Part shown: positions 49,392 through 58,231 of the stretch, piece after piece
Numbering within the stretch: position 1 is the stretch's first letter
How the letters are laid out: the number at the start of each line of letters is the position of its first letter
Origin: Tropicibacter sp. Alg240-R139
GTDB taxonomy: Bacteria > Pseudomonadota > Alphaproteobacteria > Rhodobacterales > Rhodobacteraceae
DNA length: 64,000 nt
Direction of reading: 5' to 3'
Assembly (NCBI RefSeq): GCF_900537075.1
Contig: NZ_UNRA01000006.1
Coordinates: 62,001 to 126,000, forward strand
Program-made: the position numbers and the translations under genes
The notes under the pieces: generated by a model
Seen by the model: only the letters and a program-made list of their open reading frames with translations
The model's database searches: none
What the model was told of the DNA's origin: nothing

Positions 49392-50399
49392 ATGAAACTT
49401 GTGAAAAGCCTGGCTGGCCTTGCGTTGGCAGGTGCTTTGGCTGCCCCCGCTCTGGCACAGGACCCAACCTTTTTCCGCATCGGCACAGGTGGTGCTGGCG
49501 GAACTTACTTTCCTATCGGTGGGACCATCGCAAACGGTATTTCGGCCCCTCCAGGCTCGCGTGCCTGCGACCAGGGTGGCCAATGCGGTGTTCCTGGCTT
49601 GATTGCAATCGCTCAGTCCACAACTGCGTCGGTCTTCAACAATGCCGCCGTGCAGAATGGCGAGCTGGAGGCCGGGCTGGCCGCAGCGGACGTCACCCGT
49701 TCGATGTATCTGGGCGAGGGTAAGTTTGACGGCAAACCGCACCCCAAGCTGCGCATCGTCGCCAACCTGTTCCCCGAAGACCTGCATCTGGTGCTGCCCG
49801 AAGGTCAAACCATCAGCGACCTAAGCGATCTCGAAGGCAAACGTGTCGGCATTGCGCAGGCCGGTTCGGGGACCCAAGTGGCGGTGTTGCAAATGCTGGA
49901 CGCCTGGGGCGTCAACCGTGACAACATGGACGAAGCCGAGTTGAACAACAGCCAGAGCGCGGAACGCTTGGCCGACGGTCAACTGGACGCCTATTTTTAC
50001 GCCGCAGGCTGGCCTGTTGCCGCTATGGTGCAACTGTCGTCGACCAAGGGCATGAACCTGCACTCTTTCAGCGATGACGATCTGGCCAAGATCAACGAGA
50101 TCATTCCGGCCTACATTCCTTCGGCCATTCCCGGCGGCGTCTATGAGGGGATAGATGCAGAGACCAAGACCCCTGCGGTCAGCGCCATGCTGGTTGTGTC
50201 TTCGGACCTGTCCGAAGATTTAGTCTATCAACTGACCAAGGCGATGTGGAACGACAACACTCGCAAGCTGCTGGACAATGGCCATGCCAAGGGCAAACAG
50301 ATCACGGCGGAAACTGCGCTTGACGGCGTCGAAGCCCTGGGTGTGCCGCTGCATCCGGGTGCCGAGAAGTTCTATAAAGAAGCCGGGCTGCTGAAGTAA
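49392..50399 (+). CDS. TAXI-family TRAP substrate-binding protein
   Basis: A 335-residue periplasmic protein with a Sec signal peptide (about 22 residues, cleavage ALA-QD). The mature part opens FFRIGTGGAGGTYFPIGGTI, then has SRACDQGGQCGVPGLIAIAQ, the double-Cys version of the TAXI family. TAXI proteins pair with a single fused permease and bind amino acids such as glutamate or other carboxylates. ATG 49392 has GGGAGACGAAG upstream. It is the first gene of a rightward cluster with amino-acid enzymes. Confidence 0.93.
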   Translation: MKLVKSLAGLALAGALAAPALAQDPTFFRIGTGGAGGTYFPIGGTIANGISAPPGSRACDQGGQCGVPGLIAIAQSTTASVFNNAAVQNGELEAGLAAADVTRSMYLGEGKFDGKPHPKLRIVANLFPEDLHLVLPEGQTISDLSDLEGKRVGIAQAGSGTQVAVLQMLDAWGVNRDNMDEAELNNSQSAERLADGQLDAYFYAAGWPVAAMVQLSSTKGMNLHSFSDDDLAKINEIIPAYIPSAIPGGVYEGIDAETKTPAVSAMLVVSSDLSEDLVYQLTKAMWNDNTRKLLDNGHAKGKQITAETALDGVEALGVPLHPGAEKFYKEAGLLK

Positions 50400-50421
50400 T
50401 CGCAACTTACTGCAAATCAAC

Positions 50422-50450
50422 GTCCGGTGCCCCAGAACGGGGCACCGGAC
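50422..50450 (+). promoter_or_regulatory. Intercistronic stem-loop between TAXI binding protein and permease
   Basis: GTCCGGTGCCCC pairs perfectly with GGGGCACCGGAC over 12 positions with an AGAAC loop, in the 81-base gap. There is no T-run after it, so it is more likely an mRNA-stabilising element that raises binding-protein output than a terminator. Confidence 0.7.
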
Positions 50451-50480
50451 CTTAGACTTATGTGACATCAGGGGGCCATC

Positions 50481-52694
50481 ATGTCCGAGACCCAGAATTT
50501 GGATGACCATACACTTACGGCCGAGGAACTGGCTGCCATCGAAGAACAGTTCGACGAAGGGGCCGCAGTCCGTCAGGTCACACCAACCACCGGCATGTTT
50601 TTGCGAGTCGTCGCCCTGATCTTTGCGTTCTACGAATTCTTCACTGCTGGTTTCGGTCTTCCTGCTGACCATTGGCACATGGGCATCTATCTGGCCCTGC
50701 TGTTCATCCTGGTCTATGCCACGATCCCGGTTGTCAGCCTCAAAAGCTTGTATGCCTTGAAAGTCAGCCGTTTCCGTATCGGTAACATCCCCCTATATGA
50801 TCTGGTCTTCATGACGCTCGGTATCGTTGCAGCGCTTTATGTCGGGTTCGCTTGGCGTGGAATTGCATTTTTTGGGATAGAGGAACAGACGTTCCGCATG
50901 GGGAATCCCAACACGTACGATGTGGTGCTTGGGGTGATCATCATCCTGCTGGTTCTGGACATCGCGCGGCGCACGTTGGGTTGGGTTTTGCCCCTGATCA
51001 TCTGTGTCTTTATTTCTTACGCCCTGTTGGGACCATATTTCCCGGGTTTGCTGCAGCATCCTGGCGTGAATTTCAAAACCTTTGTGTCTTCGATGTATTT
51101 CCCGCAGGAAGGTATCTATGGCGTCACGCTTTGGGTCGTTTCGACTATCGTGTTCCACTTTGTGTTGTTCGGCGTGATCGCACAGCGCACGGGACTGGGG
51201 CAGCTTTTTATCGACAACGCCACCATTCTGGCCGGGCGCTATACCGGTGGTCCGGCCAAGGTTTCGGTTGTGTCATCCGCGTTTTTCGGCACCATCTCAG
51301 GCTCGTCAGTGGCCAACACCGTTTCGACCGGGGCATTGACCATCCCGAATATGAAACGCCTTGGCTATCCGGGTCATTTCGCTGGCGGGGTCGAGGCCGC
51401 GTCCTCGGCGGGCGGTCAAATCACGCCGCCGATCATGGGGGCTGCGGCCTTTATCATGGCCGAGTTCCTTGAAGTCCCGTACACCACCATCGTGATCGCT
51501 GCGATTTTTCCGGCGCTGCTGCACTATGTGGGTGTTTTTACAGTCGTGCACCTGATGGCACGCAAGCTAAACCTGCAAGGCCTGACCAAAGAGCAATTGC
51601 CGCACTTCAAGGCCGTCTGGTCTGAAGGGTGGGCCAACATTGTGCCGTTAATTGGCCTGTTGGTGGTGCTATTCACCGGATACACGCCCTTTATGTCCGC
51701 CTTCTGCGGCATTTCGTTGGCGGTGATCACAGGAATGTCGCGTGTCAAACGGCCGCCGACCTTGGTCTATGCCGCGGCTTTCTTGGCCTTTGTGCTGTGG
51801 AAGTTTTCGGACGGTGGGTTTGACCTGACCATGACGGCAATCCTGTCGATCCTGACTGTGATCGCGACGTTCAACCCACAAAATCGGATCGAAGTGCCAG
51901 AAATGTTGCAAGCGATTGAGCTTGGCGTGAAGTACTCGTTGGCCGTGGGGGCAGCTGCGGCTGCAGTGGGTATCGTCGTCGGAGTGATCAATACGACCGG
52001 CATTGGTTTCCGCATCGGTTTCATGGTGACCCAGGGCGCGGGAAATCTGGCGGCTGATCTCTACAACATGATCTCTTTTGGCAGTTTCCAGTTCTTTACG
52101 ATGGAGGATTTGCAACTCTTCATCTCGTTGGTGTTCATCGCGGTTGTGTGCATCCTGATGGGGGCGGGCATCCCGACCACGGCGCTGTACATTATGCTGG
52201 TCTCGGTCGCGCAGCCTGCATTGGCGCAGTTGGGCGTGCCCCCGATCGCGAGCCACCTGTTCGTGCTTTATTATGGCGTGGTGTCCGAGATTACACCGCC
52301 TGTTTGCACCTCAGCTTACGCGGCGGCAGCCATCGCAAACTCAAACCCGTTCCGCACAGGTCTGTCCGCCTTTACCCTTGGCCTGGGCAAAGTGGTCGCG
52401 CCTATGGCCTTTGTTTATGCTCCGGTCCTGCTATTTGTGTCGTCAACCGGATTTGACCTGTGGGAGTTCACGTATACTGCGTCCAGCTGTATCGCAGGGG
52501 TCATTGCCCTGTCGGCTGCGGTCGTAGGCTATTGGTTGCAACCAATGAACGTGATGGCGCGGATTCTGGTGGCGATCTCGGGCATCATCTTTGTGGCGCC
52601 CAGTTTGACAGCTGATCTTATCGCGCTGGCAGTGGCCTCTCCGGTTATTGTCACCCAACTGATCGCCCGCAACCGCAGTCAATCGTTGGCCTGA
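50481..52694 (+). CDS. TRAP permease, fused DctQM type (TAXI-TRAP)
   Basis: A 737-residue membrane protein. The first 45 residues are acidic and cytoplasmic; four N-terminal helices correspond to DctQ and the remaining dozen or so to DctM, with SAFFGTISGSSVANTVSTGA and AASSAGGQITPPIMGAAAFI as the two conserved re-entrant loops. Fusion of the subunits is typical for TAXI systems. GGGGGCCATC precedes the ATG. With the preceding binding protein it forms a sodium- or proton-coupled importer. Confidence 0.95.
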   Translation: MSETQNLDDHTLTAEELAAIEEQFDEGAAVRQVTPTTGMFLRVVALIFAFYEFFTAGFGLPADHWHMGIYLALLFILVYATIPVVSLKSLYALKVSRFRIGNIPLYDLVFMTLGIVAALYVGFAWRGIAFFGIEEQTFRMGNPNTYDVVLGVIIILLVLDIARRTLGWVLPLIICVFISYALLGPYFPGLLQHPGVNFKTFVSSMYFPQEGIYGVTLWVVSTIVFHFVLFGVIAQRTGLGQLFIDNATILAGRYTGGPAKVSVVSSAFFGTISGSSVANTVSTGALTIPNMKRLGYPGHFAGGVEAASSAGGQITPPIMGAAAFIMAEFLEVPYTTIVIAAIFPALLHYVGVFTVVHLMARKLNLQGLTKEQLPHFKAVWSEGWANIVPLIGLLVVLFTGYTPFMSAFCGISLAVITGMSRVKRPPTLVYAAAFLAFVLWKFSDGGFDLTMTAILSILTVIATFNPQNRIEVPEMLQAIELGVKYSLAVGAAAAAVGIVVGVINTTGIGFRIGFMVTQGAGNLAADLYNMISFGSFQFFTMEDLQLFISLVFIAVVCILMGAGIPTTALYIMLVSVAQPALAQLGVPPIASHLFVLYYGVVSEITPPVCTSAYAAAAIANSNPFRTGLSAFTLGLGKVVAPMAFVYAPVLLFVSSTGFDLWEFTYTASSCIAGVIALSAAVVGYWLQPMNVMARILVAISGIIFVAPSLTADLIALAVASPVIVTQLIARNRSQSLA

Positions 52695-52698
52695 CCCG

Positions 52699-53937
52699 AT
52701 GACAGAGCAAGTGACCATTATCGGCGCAGGAATCGTCGGCATTTGTTGCGCCCTTTCGCTGCAAGAGCGCGGGGTGCAAGTTCGGCTGATCGACCGGGGC
52801 GAACCGGGGCAAGAGACCTCATTCGGGAACGCGGGTGTCGTCTCTCCTTGGTCGATCATCCCGCAAGCGGTTCCAGGCATCTGGAAGCGGTTGCCCCAGA
52901 TGCTGCTCGATCAGAACAGCGCTTTGTCGGTTCGAACGGCGTTCTGGCCCAGAATGATCCCCTGGGGTTTGCAGTTCCTGGGTAAGGCAAATGAGGCTTC
53001 GCTGCGTCAGGCGTCGGGCGCGATGGAACTGTTGTGCCGCCCGTCTATCGACCTCTATCGCCGGCATTTGCAGGGTACAGGGCAAGAGGAGTTAATCACT
53101 GACAGCTACTATCTGCATGCCTTTCGCAATCCTGAGCAGGCCAACCTTGAGGGGCTGGATTATCGGATCCGCCGCGAAAAGGGGGGCGATCTGCAGCGAG
53201 TAAACGGGGCTGAACTACGCCAGATCGAACCCGCGCTGAGCAATGAATTCAAGGCAGCGGTTGTGATAAAAGGGCAGGCGCGCGTGACATCGCCAGGTCG
53301 CATGGGGGCGGTTCTTGCAGACAAGGCGCGTGCGCAGGGCGCTGAGATCTTGCGCACCGAAGTAACTGGATTGGCCCGCGCGACGGGCAGCGGATGGCAG
53401 TTGATCACCACTAAAGGACCACTGCGCGCCCGTCAGGTGATCCTGTCCGCGGGTGTCTGGTCCGCGGATTTGCTGAAACCCCTGGGCCTGCGCGTACCGC
53501 TTGTGGCGGAGAGGGGGTATCATGTCGAATTTCAAACTCCTGATGTGAGCCTGAATAACTCGGTCATGGATGTGGACGCCAAGGTTGTTGCCAGTTCGAT
53601 GCAGGGCGGTTTGCGTGTTGCCGGCACGGCCGAGTTTGGCAGCATCGATGCCCCCGCTGACCCGCGTAAGGAAAAGATTCTGACTGCGCAGGCCAAGGAT
53701 ATGTTGCCGGATCTGGACACTGGCCGATCTAAATTCTGGATGGGACGGCGCCCGTCCTTCCCCGACAGCTTGCCCGCACTTGGGCGGGTCAAAGGGTTGG
53801 ACGGTCTGTTTACGGCTTTTGGTCATTCCCATTACGGCCTGATGATGGCGCCCAAGACCGGTGAGCTTGTTGCCGACCTGATGTCAGGCCGAAACCCCAA
53901 CGTGGATCTGGCCCCGTTTGCGGTGACCCGGTTCTAG
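52699..53937 (+). CDS. D-amino acid dehydrogenase-like FAD oxidoreductase (DadA family)
   Basis: A 412-residue flavoprotein with the DadA layout: GAGIVGICCALSLQERG (Rossmann, about 8-24), a GNAGVVSPWSIIPQAVPGIW loop, substrate domain in the middle, and FTAFGHSHYGLMMAPKTGEL near the end closing the FAD site. DadA oxidises D-amino acids to 2-oxo acids and passes electrons to the quinone pool. It starts 4 bases after the permease stop, so it is co-expressed with the TAXI importer and probably acts on its substrate or the racemase product. Confidence 0.9.
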   Translation: MTEQVTIIGAGIVGICCALSLQERGVQVRLIDRGEPGQETSFGNAGVVSPWSIIPQAVPGIWKRLPQMLLDQNSALSVRTAFWPRMIPWGLQFLGKANEASLRQASGAMELLCRPSIDLYRRHLQGTGQEELITDSYYLHAFRNPEQANLEGLDYRIRREKGGDLQRVNGAELRQIEPALSNEFKAAVVIKGQARVTSPGRMGAVLADKARAQGAEILRTEVTGLARATGSGWQLITTKGPLRARQVILSAGVWSADLLKPLGLRVPLVAERGYHVEFQTPDVSLNNSVMDVDAKVVASSMQGGLRVAGTAEFGSIDAPADPRKEKILTAQAKDMLPDLDTGRSKFWMGRRPSFPDSLPALGRVKGLDGLFTAFGHSHYGLMMAPKTGELVADLMSGRNPNVDLAPFAVTRF

Positions 53938-53978
53938 CCAATGTTCCCAACTTCTTGAACCGAAAGGATGTGCTTGCA

Positions 53979-54722
53979 ATGCCGATTTACGAGGGTGGTC
54001 AAAACATCTGCGGAGGCTCGATAGGTGTTCTATGCCTTGAAAGCTATTTCCCGAAACCACCGGGGCACATCAAAAACCCCTCAGGCCTGCCATTTCCGGT
54101 GCTGTATGAGATGATCGACGGGATCACCGTCCCAACCTTGTTGAACAACGCAACGCCCGAACTTTTGGACCCGTTCATCAAGGGCGCACAGCGGCTCGAA
54201 GCGGAAGGTGTGCGTGCTATCACCGGCAGTTGCGGGTTCCTGGCGCTGTTCCAAAGGGAACTGGCGGCGGCCGTGTCGGTGCCGGTTTTTGCTTCGAGCC
54301 TGATCCAAGTGCCATTGGCATTTCACATGACCGGAGCTTCTGCACCTGTGGGCGTATTGTCCGCCGATGCATCGGCCTTGACGCCGCGCCATTTTGAAGG
54401 TGTAGGCGCGGCAGGCATACCGGTTGCGGTGCAGGGTCTCGAAGACACGCAGGAGTTCGCCGAAGTCATATTGCGCAACACTCGGACCCGCATGGACACG
54501 GATCTGATTGAGCTCGAGGTGCTCGAGGCGGCCCGCCGTCTCAGACAAAAGGCACCTGATATTCGATCTGTGGTTCTGGAATGCACAGACTTGCCACCCT
54601 ATGCCGCGCGACTTCAGGAAGAACTGAACCTGCCGATTTTTGATCTGACGACGTTGGCGCAAATGGCGCATTTGGTTGGGACGCGGGGGGCGTACACTGG
54701 GATCATGCCATGGTCGAAGTGA
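53979..54722 (+). CDS. Asp/Glu racemase-family protein (hydantoin racemase-like)
   Basis: A 247-residue two-lobed protein with both cysteines, one in ITGSCGFLALFQ and one in VVLECTDLPPYA, which suggests real racemase activity. ATG 53979 is chosen with AAGGA about 11 bases upstream; an earlier TTG at 53955 is possible. It follows the DadA-like gene by 41 bases. A racemase that makes the D form for DadA is a sensible reading, but its substrate is not readable. Confidence 0.8.
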   Translation: MPIYEGGQNICGGSIGVLCLESYFPKPPGHIKNPSGLPFPVLYEMIDGITVPTLLNNATPELLDPFIKGAQRLEAEGVRAITGSCGFLALFQRELAAAVSVPVFASSLIQVPLAFHMTGASAPVGVLSADASALTPRHFEGVGAAGIPVAVQGLEDTQEFAEVILRNTRTRMDTDLIELEVLEAARRLRQKAPDIRSVVLECTDLPPYAARLQEELNLPIFDLTTLAQMAHLVGTRGAYTGIMPWSK

Positions 54723-54833
54723 CAAAAGCGGGAGGTAGAGTCGCATTCCTCTTTGCAAACGGCCATGGAACCAGGGACCAAATTCTGGATCGTTCAATGT
54801 GTAAAAGATGAAATTCGCCTTTAGGAGCTTTGT

Positions 54834-55349
54834 GTGTCTGTTGAATTCTCTATCCTGATGGTCGCAATTTGTCTGGGCGCGACATTGCAAGTTGGGGTTG
54901 GCATCGGGTTCAGCATCATCGCGGGCCCACCGATGATGATCCTTGTTGTAACCTCAACAGCCATTCCCGTTTTGCTATTGCTCAACACCATAGTTTCAGC
55001 GGTGGCCACGGATCGGCATGTTGTGCGGGCTAATTCCCAGACTATTCCGATTGTAATTGTTGGATGCCTCGTTGGGGTGGTGGCGGGTCTTGTTGTCTAT
55101 CCTTTAATGAACGAGGCGATTGTTTTGGTGGCATATGGTGTCGCATTTGTGTTGCACAGCCTGAAAGAGACGCAAGTCCTACTGTTCGGATCATTGCTGA
55201 TAGGGTTCGTCGCCGTGACCCTGACAGGTAGTCTGGCAGGCCGTGTTCTTGGTCCAAGGTTGCCACAGTCACTGACCACCCGAGCCATCCGGATGGTGTC
55301 TTTGATCGCCTGCTGCGTTCTCTTTCACCGTGCATACACACTGACATAG
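54834..55349 (+). CDS. Short TSUP-family (TauE/SafE) transporter-like protein
   Basis: A 171-residue protein with about five hydrophobic helices. The N-terminal ICLGATLQVGVGIGFSIIAG and C-terminal GSLAGRVLGPRLPQSLTTRA resemble the two ends of TSUP sulfite/sulfonate exporters, which are normally near 250 residues, so the middle appears to be missing or the protein is a short variant. GTG 54834 has AGGAG 7 bases upstream. It lies between the racemase and the D-cysteine-desulfhydrase-family gene, where an exporter of a sulfur product would fit. Function inferred. Confidence 0.65.
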   Translation: MSVEFSILMVAICLGATLQVGVGIGFSIIAGPPMMILVVTSTAIPVLLLLNTIVSAVATDRHVVRANSQTIPIVIVGCLVGVVAGLVVYPLMNEAIVLVAYGVAFVLHSLKETQVLLFGSLLIGFVAVTLTGSLAGRVLGPRLPQSLTTRAIRMVSLIACCVLFHRAYTLT

Positions 55350-55365
55350 TCTCGAAAGGCAGAAG

Positions 55366-56397
55366 ATGACACAGGATGACATTCTGGCTAGATTCCCTCG
55401 CGCCATACTGATGTCGGGGCCAACTCCGGTTGAACGGTTAGACAGAATGTCCAAGGAGCTTGGCATCGACCTTTGGCTTAAACGCGACGACCTGACCGGG
55501 CTTGGGTTTGGCGGTAACAAGACGCGCCAGCTTGAGTTTTACATCGGGGATGCCGTTCAGAAGGGTGCAGATACGATTCTGATCACCGGTGCCGTTCAAT
55601 CCAACTATGTGCGATCTGCCGCAGCGGCGGCGGCACGCTTGGGCATGCAATCGGTGCTGCAACTGGAAGAGCGTGTACCTGATATGGGGCCGGACTATTA
55701 CACCTCAGGCAATGTGCTGTTGGCCAAACTTCTGGGCGCCGAACATATGAGCTATCCTGAAAGAGAGGATGAGAGTGGTGCAGACGCAGCTTTGCACGCA
55801 CGTGCAGAGGAACTTAAGGTTCAAGGCCGTAAGCCATATGTCATTCACCTTGGGCTACACCACCCGCCCCTTGGTGCGTTGGGTTATGTCTCAGCCGGGC
55901 TGGAGCTACAGCGCCAGATGCCGGACTTTGATGCGGTCGTTGTCCCTTCAGGCAGCGGCGCAACGCATGCCGGATTACTGACCGGACTAGCGCTGGAGGG
56001 CGGGGCTTCTTCCGTTTTCGGAGTGTGCGTGCGAAGAGACAGTAACAAGCAAATCGCTCGAATGCGGATTGTGCTTCAGAAACTGGCTGATCTGCTGAAT
56101 ATTGAAGCTGCGCCCTTGTTGGACAAGATTAGGGTTCTGGACGAGGCGCTTCCTCCGGGATACGGCCAATTGGGCGCCAACACGCACAGTGCATTGAAAA
56201 AGATGGTTCGGACCGAAGGGGTATTCCTTGATCCGGTCTATTCCGCAAAAACATTCGCGGGATTGTTGCACTTGGTTGCTGTTGGAGAAATTGACCAAGG
56301 GCAAAAAGTTGTCATGTTGCACACTGGGGGGCTGCCAGCGCTGTTTGGGTATCAGAATGAACTGATATCGGACCTTCCGTCAGGAATGGAAGATTGA
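55366..56397 (+). CDS. PLP enzyme of the D-cysteine desulfhydrase/ACC deaminase family
   Basis: A 343-residue fold-type II PLP enzyme. Lys52 in FGGNKTRQLEF is the Schiff-base lysine and SGSGATHAGLLTGLA binds the cofactor phosphate. Two substrate-loop differences stand out: the usual SNHVR motif reads SNYVR (79-83), and the usual GGSN before LGALGYV reads LHHPP (164-168). It is therefore neither a standard D-cysteine desulfhydrase nor, as far as I recall, a standard L-cysteate sulfo-lyase (CuyA), although the adjacent TSUP gene recalls cuyZA. Probably an elimination or deamination of a beta-substituted amino acid. AAGGCAGAAG precedes the ATG. Confidence 0.82.
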   Translation: MTQDDILARFPRAILMSGPTPVERLDRMSKELGIDLWLKRDDLTGLGFGGNKTRQLEFYIGDAVQKGADTILITGAVQSNYVRSAAAAAARLGMQSVLQLEERVPDMGPDYYTSGNVLLAKLLGAEHMSYPEREDESGADAALHARAEELKVQGRKPYVIHLGLHHPPLGALGYVSAGLELQRQMPDFDAVVVPSGSGATHAGLLTGLALEGGASSVFGVCVRRDSNKQIARMRIVLQKLADLLNIEAAPLLDKIRVLDEALPPGYGQLGANTHSALKKMVRTEGVFLDPVYSAKTFAGLLHLVAVGEIDQGQKVVMLHTGGLPALFGYQNELISDLPSGMED

Positions 56398-56470
56398 GTT
56401 TCGGCCTCGGTGCCAAACCGTCTCTGATGGCATAGAACTTGGATCTAGTACTGCACTAGGTGCAACTCCC

Positions 56471-56504
56471 AAGAAACCCCGGCACGATGGCCGGGGTCTG
56501 TTTT
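56471..56504. terminator. Bidirectional terminator between the PLP enzyme gene and ald
   Basis: CCCCGGC/GCCGGGG makes a 7-base-pair stem with a 6-base loop, with TCTGTTTT after it on the plus strand and TTTCTT after it on the minus strand. It separates two convergent genes. Confidence 0.8.
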
Positions 56505-56518
56505 GGAGTAACTTGAAC

Positions 56519-57634
56519 CTACTTGATCACCAGTTGCGGTGACACGACGTCGATACCCAAGGCCTTGCCAACCGCATAGTATGTCAGTTGACCAGCATGC
56601 ACGTTCAGGCCGTTCAGCAGGTGCGGATCGTCGGCACAGGCCTGTTTCCAACCTTTGTTGGCCAGGTTCAGCATGAAGGGCAATGTTGCGTTACCCAATG
56701 CTTGGGTCGAGGTACGAGCCACAGCGCCAGGCATATTGGCCACGCAGTAGTGCAAGACGCCATCGACCTCATAAATCGGGTCAGCATGAGTGGTTGCCCT
56801 GGAGGTCTCGAAACAACCGCCCTGATCGATTGCGACGTCGACAAGAGCCGCACCCGGCTTCATCTCGCTCAGCTGAGCGCGCGACACCAGTTTGGGGGCT
56901 TCGGCACCGGGGATCAGGACCGCGCCGATCACCATGTCGGCCTCGCGCACCAACTCGGCAGTGGCGCCAGCAGTGGAGTACTGGTTTTTGAAGTCACGGC
57001 CAAAGACGTCGTCGAGGTATTTCAGACGGTTCAGAGAGCGGTCCAAAACGGTGACATCCGCGCCCATGCCTGCGGCAATCTTGGCCGCGTGGGTGCCCAC
57101 GACACCGCCGCCGATGACCACAACCTTGGCCGGGGCCACACCGGGTACGCCACCCATCAAAACGCCGCGGCCACCGTTGGCTTTTTGCAGGGTCCATGCG
57201 CCAACTTGGGGTGCCAGACGACCGGCAACCTCGGACATTGGTGCCAGCAGGGGCAAGCCGCCTCGGTCGTCGGTTACAGTCTCATAAGCGATGGCGGTAC
57301 AGCCGGATTCGATCAAATCATGTGTCTGATCCGGATCAGGGGCCAGATGCAGATAAGTGAAAAGCAGCTGCCCTTCGCGCAGCATCTTGCGCTCACCAGC
57401 TTGGGGTTCTTTGACCTTCACGATCATGTCGGCGGTGGCAAAGATCTCTTCTGCCGTGTCGATGACGGCCGCACCAGCCGAGACATAGTCCTCGTCGGTG
57501 AAGCCGGCACCTGCGCCCGCGCCTTTCTGGATGATCACTGCGTGGCCGTGGTTGACCGCCTCGCGGGCGGCATCCGGCGTAATGCCAACGCGGAATTCCT
57601 GGGGTTTGATTTCTGTGGGGCACCCGATTTTCAT
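56519..57634 (-). CDS. ald: Alanine dehydrogenase
   Basis: A 371-residue NAD enzyme that converts L-alanine to pyruvate and ammonia. It begins MKIGCPTEIKPQEFRVGITP, contains the substrate-binding Lys in VKVKEPQ, the NAD-binding GGGVVGTHAAKIAAGMGADV and MPGAVARTSTQALGNATLP near the C-terminus. ATG 57634 has GGAGGAAG upstream, so six extra codons to 57652 are rejected. It is divergent from an Lrp-family gene, which is the usual regulator (AldR type). Confidence 0.97.
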   Translation of the reverse strand: MKIGCPTEIKPQEFRVGITPDAAREAVNHGHAVIIQKGAGAGAGFTDEDYVSAGAAVIDTAEEIFATADMIVKVKEPQAGERKMLREGQLLFTYLHLAPDPDQTHDLIESGCTAIAYETVTDDRGGLPLLAPMSEVAGRLAPQVGAWTLQKANGGRGVLMGGVPGVAPAKVVVIGGGVVGTHAAKIAAGMGADVTVLDRSLNRLKYLDDVFGRDFKNQYSTAGATAELVREADMVIGAVLIPGAEAPKLVSRAQLSEMKPGAALVDVAIDQGGCFETSRATTHADPIYEVDGVLHYCVANMPGAVARTSTQALGNATLPFMLNLANKGWKQACADDPHLLNGLNVHAGQLTYYAVGKALGIDVVSPQLVIK

Positions 57635-57772
57635 TGTGCTTCCTCCGTTCACAATCTGCCCAAATTATGTGCAGATGTTGGCCGCAATTTTTCTGAAACC
57701 CCCCTCGTATACTGCGGTATTTTCGGGATAATGTCGCGCAAGATAGCTAAATGATGCAAAGGATGTGCGCGA

Positions 57773-58231
57773 ATGGCCTTGGACGCAACAGATCGACGGA
57801 TTCTCAGGGCGCTGCAACTCAAGGGGCGAATGTCCAACGCAGAACTGTCGGAAAAGGCCAATCTGTCCCCGTCCGCCTGCCACCGGCGGGTGCAGCGGCT
57901 TGAGGCGGATGGCTACATTCGCGATTATGTTGCACTGCTCGATCCGCGAAAGCTCGGCGTGCCGACGACGGTTTTTGTCGAGATCACCTTGCAGGGGCAG
58001 GCGGATGAAGTCCTGGATGCGTTCGAAAAGGCCGTTGGTCGCATTCCGGATGTTCTGGAGTGTCACCTGATGGCCGGAACAGCGGATTACATCTTAAAGG
58101 TGGTCGCTGAAAATACCGAGGATTTTGCACGCATTCACCGCCAACATCTGGCGCGGCTTCCTGGGGTGGCGCAAATGCAGAGCTCGTTTGCCTTACGTAC
58201 CGTGTTCAAGACAACAGCCCTACCGGTTTAG
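57773..58231 (+). CDS. Lrp/AsnC-family regulator of ald (AldR-like)
   Basis: A 152-residue regulator with a helix-turn-helix (MSNAELSEKANLSPSACHRRVQRLEADG split over about 20-47) and the RAM ligand domain with ECHLMAGTADYILKV. Divergent from ald across 138 bases, so it probably activates ald when alanine is abundant. Its stop overlaps the end of the convergent CPBP gene by 4 bases. Confidence 0.93.
   Translation: MALDATDRRILRALQLKGRMSNAELSEKANLSPSACHRRVQRLEADGYIRDYVALLDPRKLGVPTTVFVEITLQGQADEVLDAFEKAVGRIPDVLECHLMAGTADYILKVVAENTEDFARIHRQHLARLPGVAQMQSSFALRTVFKTTALPV

Noticed and set aside
55366-56397. Naming the PLP enzyme cuyA outright
   Set aside because: The TSUP neighbour supports it, but the substrate loops differ from what I recall of CuyA and of D-cysteine desulfhydrase, so only the family is given.
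56588-57754. 388-codon open frame on the plus strand opposite ald
   Set aside because: Antisense shadow of alanine dehydrogenase; composition is the mirror of its codons.
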